The position numbers and the translations under genes were made by a program. Below, in pieces: positions 27,085 through 30,340 of a stretch of 30,340 nt of DNA. Position 1 is the first letter of the stretch. Each line of letters begins with the position of its first letter. The stretch is from a virus. The notes under the pieces are model-generated. The model searched no databases, had not been told where the DNA came from, and was given only the letters and a program-made list of their open reading frames with translations. Location of the stretch: IMG/VR virus record IMGVR_UViG_3300045960_000111, positions 1 through 30,340 of that record. One strand, given 5' to 3'.

Positions 27085-27653
27085 CGGTCCCAGAGTCGAC
27101 CTACACCGGGGCGAGGGCGTTCTGTCCTTGCCCCGGTCTTTGGCACACCCCGGACATTCAGGCGACCGAGGTCGAGGTGACCGAACTGGTCGGGGCGATG
27201 GTCCGCGCGACCCAACCCGATCATGTGGTGGAGACCGGCACCTACCTCGGGCACACGGCGGAGGCGATCGGTCGGGCGCTCGCCGCGAACGGGCACGGCC
27301 GGTTGTACACGATCGAACAGGACGAGGCCCTCGCCGGGGAGGCCCGGCACCGGTGCCTTGACCTACCCGTGATCGTGATCAACGGCGATACCCTGTCGTT
27401 TTGCCCACCGTTCCCCATCGACTTCGCATGGTTCGATTCCGGGGACCTGATCCGTGGGGCCGAGTTCCGGCGGTTCCACCGGTTCATGCACGAGCGGACC
27501 GTGGTCGGGTTCCACGACGCTGGGCCGCAACACCGGGTGTTCGACCAGGTCCTCGCCCTGGTCGACGAGGGTCTCCTCGCCCGGCCACTGTTGATCCACT
27601 CGCCGAGGGGGGTGTGTTTTGCCAACGTGCTCAGATGTGAACCGGCATCATGA
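27081..27653 (+). CDS. Class I SAM-dependent methyltransferase
   Basis: The product is 190 residues. Residues 45-85 hold the Rossmann motif I region (VVETGTYLGHTAEAIGRALA) followed by LYTIEQDEALAGEARHRCLD, with the acidic end of strand 2 at Glu/Asp. IDFAWFDSGDLIRGAEFRRF is motif IV-like. This resembles O-methyltransferase (Methyltransf_24-like) enzymes acting on sugars or small molecules. It begins a run of sugar-type enzymes next to the capsid genes, starting at GTG within GTGA. Confidence 0.78.
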   Translation: MTVPESTYTGARAFCPCPGLWHTPDIQATEVEVTELVGAMVRATQPDHVVETGTYLGHTAEAIGRALAANGHGRLYTIEQDEALAGEARHRCLDLPVIVINGDTLSFCPPFPIDFAWFDSGDLIRGAEFRRFHRFMHERTVVGFHDAGPQHRVFDQVLALVDEGLLARPLLIHSPRGVCFANVLRCEPAS

Positions 27654-28458
27654 CCACGGGACGGTCACGGTGTCGATGCCCTATTGGGGTTGCCCCCGGA
27701 CGGTTCGGTCCGCCGTTGACTCGGTCCTCGGACAGACGTACGAAAACCTGCGCCTCGTCGTCGTGAACGACGGCGACTCCCCATCGATCTGGGGTGCGCT
27801 CGCCACCGTCGACGACCCCCGGCTCATCCGGTTCGACCTGCCGAAGAACCGTGGCCGCTACTACGCGGACGCCGTCGTGTTGGCCGCTGTGGAAACGCCG
27901 TGGTTCGCGATCCACGACGCAGACGACTGGTCTGAGCCGATGTGGCTGATGGAACTGGTGTCCCAGGCGGTTGAGGGTGACGCGGTAGCGGCGTTCGCAC
28001 CGCAGGTGTTGCACCACGGTGGGCGGGTGAGGGCTGAGGCGGTTCACCCGCAGTTGGCAACCCGGACCCGGCTAGTGCAGATGACGCAGTTGGCGCACCA
28101 CGCTGGGGTGTACCGGACCACGGCGCTCCGGTCCGCTGGTGGCTACCATCCGGCGTACCGGATCGGCTACGACACCATGATCGTGAACCTGGTTCGGATG
28201 GTTGGGCCGTGTGTGGTGTCACCACAGGCCCGCTACCATCGGGTACATCGGTTCGGGTCGTTGACGACGTCACGGCAGACCGGGTTCGGATCGCCGGAGC
28301 GCAACGCGGTGAAGATCCGGTTGCAGGAGATGTACCAGGTGGCGCTCGGCACGGACCCGTCCTGTCTGGCCGACATGGTCCGGTCGACGATTCCACCACC
28401 GTTGCTCGTCGACGTCGACCGGGACGCGAAACGACTAGTGGCGATGATCAAGGGATGA
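27637..28458 (+). CDS. GT2-type glycosyltransferase
   Basis: The product is about 273 residues with a GT-A fold. The N-terminus (VTVSMPYWGCPRTVRSAVDS, LRLVVVNDGDSPS) is the nucleotide-sugar half. HDADDWSEPMW near residue 95 contains the DxD-type metal site. The rest is the acceptor half. The usual substrate is a nucleotide-activated sugar; the acceptor could be capsid or tail protein, or DNA. The start is uncertain: GTG 27637, GTG 27670 and TTG 27619 are all in frame, none with a good ribosome binding site. It overlaps the next gene by ATGA. Confidence 0.8.
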   Translation: MNRHHDHGTVTVSMPYWGCPRTVRSAVDSVLGQTYENLRLVVVNDGDSPSIWGALATVDDPRLIRFDLPKNRGRYYADAVVLAAVETPWFAIHDADDWSEPMWLMELVSQAVEGDAVAAFAPQVLHHGGRVRAEAVHPQLATRTRLVQMTQLAHHAGVYRTTALRSAGGYHPAYRIGYDTMIVNLVRMVGPCVVSPQARYHRVHRFGSLTTSRQTGFGSPERNAVKIRLQEMYQVALGTDPSCLADMVRSTIPPPLLVDVDRDAKRLVAMIKG

Positions 28459-30340
28459 TCACAGACAGTATCGCGGAGGCATCCGTGTGGGGCGGTTGGT
28501 CGTTGGACCGGGCAACCGCCCTCGAACTCGCCGCGTTCTACCGGCGCGAGCAACCCCGGATGGTGGTCGAGGCCGGATCGGGGTACTCGACGGTCGTCGC
28601 CGGGGAGTACGCGCGGGACAGTGGGGCGACCGTCTTGTCACTCGACCATGATCGAATCTATGCCGATCGGACCCGGGGTCTCCTCACTACCCATGGCCTC
28701 GACCGGTACGTGACCGTCCGGCACGCCCCCCTCGTCGACATCCCGACTCCGGACGGCCCGGCACCCTGGTATGACATCGAACTTCCGGACGGGATCGACT
28801 TCGCCCTCGTCGACGGGCCGCCCGGCCGGATCGGTCGCCGGGGGGCGATGTACGGCCTCATGCCGCACCTGAGTCCGGACGGGTGGCGGGTATGGCTTGA
28901 CGACGCGGACCGGGATGGTGAACAGGCCGCGCTCGCCGAGTGGCGGTTGCGTCTTGGGGTGAACGCCGGGCACGTGCCGTTGTCCAAGGGCCTCGCCGTG
29001 ATCACCAGCGATCCGGAATGTCGTATATTCGCGGACACGTGGGTGATCACAATCCTGACCGGCCGACGGCCCAACTACCTCGCCGACACGATCCGGGCCT
29101 TCGAGGACACGGCCCCTGGTGTCCTCGACACGGCGCATGTGATCGTGTGTCACAACGGCCGCGACCAGGCGACCCGGGAACTCCTCGCCACGATGCCGTT
29201 CGTCGACGACTACCTGCCCGTTGGTGGTCCCGACATGATCCCCCTCGGTGAGGCGATGGGGATCATCGCGGCCCAGGTCGCCCGGTTCGACCGGGCCTCG
29301 ACCGCCCACTACCTGTGGATGCATCTTGAGGACGACTGGCGTGCCGCGACCACGACTCCCGCCCGGTGGTGGATGCGGGAGGCCGCTCGTGTCCTCGCCG
29401 ACCATCCCGATATTGGGCAGGTACGGCTACGGCACCGATCCGAACCGACCCATGCGCGGAACATCCGGACCGGCGCGCCGATCCACTGGGAACCGGCAGA
29501 CCAACACGTGTTGACGTCGACCACGGCGCACTACACCTGCAACCCGTCCGCCATGCGGGTCACGGATACCGACCTGGCGTGGCCAGCGAACGGGGAGAAC
29601 GGGGCGATCGATCGGTACGTTGCTTCCGGCCTACACGTCGCCCAGCTGTCCCCCGGGGTGTTCCACCACACCGGGGGAACCATGTCCCTAGAGGGCCACC
29701 CGGCACCGGGCAGGCCATCGTCGGCGCGGAGGAGACGACCCATGGCACGGCAGGCACCCGGCACACCAGCGACTCCGAGGAGCCTCGACGACTACACCCG
29801 CTTCTACAAGGCGGGGGGGTGGACGTACGACCTCGAGGTAGAGGCCGACGTGATGCGCATGATCGCCTATCTCGCCGGATGGAAACCGGGCGACCGGGTC
29901 CACGAGATCGGGGCCGGCCGGGGCGACCACGCCGGAATCATGGCCAAACTGGGGTACCGGGTCACGGCCGTGGACCGGGCCGAGCCCGGAACCGTGGTGA
30001 CCCGGGAGCGCTACCCGGAGGTCGAGGCGGTCAACGCCGACGTCGCCGGATGGGCACCACCCGATCGTGGTCACATCTTCGCCCGTGGCATGTCGTGGTT
30101 TCACTGGGAGCTCGACGGGATCAACGCGAACGGGGTCGACGTACCAACCGAAACCCGGGGCCTGGTCGACCGGGCACTCGACCCGGCCGGGTCGTTCGTG
30201 TTACAGGTCTGGTCGGATCTGTCCGGCCGATGGTCGACGACCCGGGTTCACGACAACACCCTTGGCGCGTACCACGACCTGTTCGACCCGATCTTCACCG
30301 ATGTAAAGATCTACGACTGGTCGGGGCGTCTGATCATCCC
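28455..30340 (+). CDS. Methyltransferase-glycosyltransferase-methyltransferase fusion, 3' end outside window
   Basis: One frame is open from ATG 28455 to the window edge, 628 codons without a stop. Residues 30-190 look like a SAM-binding domain (MVVEAGSGYSTVVAGEYARD, LVDGPPGRIGRRG). Residues 195-415 look like a GT-A glycosyltransferase (WVITILTGRRPNYLADTIRA, YLWMHLEDDWR with the DxD-type site). Residues 445-628 are a second methyltransferase (VHEIGAGRGDHAGIMAKLGY, VTAVDRAEP). It follows the GT2 gene with an ATGA overlap. The three domains may build and cap a glycan on the virion. Because the gene runs off the end, more domains may follow. An internal ATG at 29742 could start a separate third domain, but no stop separates them. 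Confidence 0.78.
   Translation, partial: MITDSIAEASVWGGWSLDRATALELAAFYRREQPRMVVEAGSGYSTVVAGEYARDSGATVLSLDHDRIYADRTRGLLTTHGLDRYVTVRHAPLVDIPTPDGPAPWYDIELPDGIDFALVDGPPGRIGRRGAMYGLMPHLSPDGWRVWLDDADRDGEQAALAEWRLRLGVNAGHVPLSKGLAVITSDPECRIFADTWVITILTGRRPNYLADTIRAFEDTAPGVLDTAHVIVCHNGRDQATRELLATMPFVDDYLPVGGPDMIPLGEAMGIIAAQVARFDRASTAHYLWMHLEDDWRAATTTPARWWMREAARVLADHPDIGQVRLRHRSEPTHARNIRTGAPIHWEPADQHVLTSTTAHYTCNPSAMRVTDTDLAWPANGENGAIDRYVASGLHVAQLSPGVFHHTGGTMSLEGHPAPGRPSSARRRRPMARQAPGTPATPRSLDDYTRFYKAGGWTYDLEVEADVMRMIAYLAGWKPGDRVHEIGAGRGDHAGIMAKLGYRVTAVDRAEPGTVVTRERYPEVEAVNADVAGWAPPDRGHIFARGMSWFHWELDGINANGVDVPTETRGLVDRALDPAGSFVLQVWSDLSGRWSTTRVHDNTLGAYHDLFDPIFTDVKIYDWSGRLII

Noticed and set aside
1-30340. 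CRISPR array, tRNA genes, integrase or insertion sequence
   Set aside because: No regularly spaced repeats, no cloverleaf with a CCA-type end, and no recombinase or transposase motif was seen on either strand by eye.

Overview
The window looks like part of the genome of a tailed double-stranded DNA phage (probably a siphovirus) of a high-GC actinobacterium. The DNA is GC-rich with strong G/C preference at third codon positions. Genes are tightly packed with ATGA/GTGA overlaps. Many small genes start directly at the predicted transcription start (leaderless), which is common in actinobacteria. The order small terminase, holin, large terminase, portal, MuF-like head protein, capsid maturation protease is that of actinobacteriophages. 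No integrase, tRNA, CRISPR array or insertion sequence was seen.

Region 1 (1-5811, + strand) holds small accessory genes, mostly as cassettes: a sigma70-like promoter with a 17-bp spacer, a leaderless ATG, and a G/C-rich hairpin terminator. Four cassettes share even their first codons (Met-Thr-Gln). Region 2 (5862-8327) is a bidirectional terminator, a leftward GH25 endolysin, then a small terminase and a two-helix holin candidate. Region 3 (8073-16127) mixes leftward and rightward accessory genes: a ParB-domain protein, a small HTH protein, a VRR-NUC nuclease and zinc-binding proteins. Two divergent promoter regions there, and one leftward promoter, share a TTACGWCGTAA-type operator. Region 4 (16127-16864) is a QueE-type radical SAM enzyme, which suggests 7-deazaguanine chemistry on phage DNA.

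Region 5 (16886-26908) is the packaging and head block: large terminase, two small membrane proteins, portal, MuF-like protein and capsid maturation protease. It contains three inteins, one in the terminase and two in the MuF-like protein. In none of them does the intein frame contain a homing endonuclease. Instead each intein hides a nuclease in another reading frame. The terminase intein carries a tandem HNH protein in the -1 frame of the same strand. Each MuF intein carries, on the opposite strand and covering over 90% of its length, a 306-326 residue protein with helix-turn-helix repeats and a Vsr-like/PD-(D/E)XK nuclease domain. The antisense start codon and ribosome binding site are the complement of the conserved intein block F (His-Val-Tyr/Phe-Asn-Leu). 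This is the most remarkable feature of the window.

Region 6 (26908-30340) is a small head-region protein followed by a methyltransferase, a GT2 glycosyltransferase and a large methyltransferase-glycosyltransferase-methyltransferase fusion that runs off the end. Their position next to the capsid genes suggests virion glycosylation. All function calls come from reading the sequence and remembered families; no database search was run.
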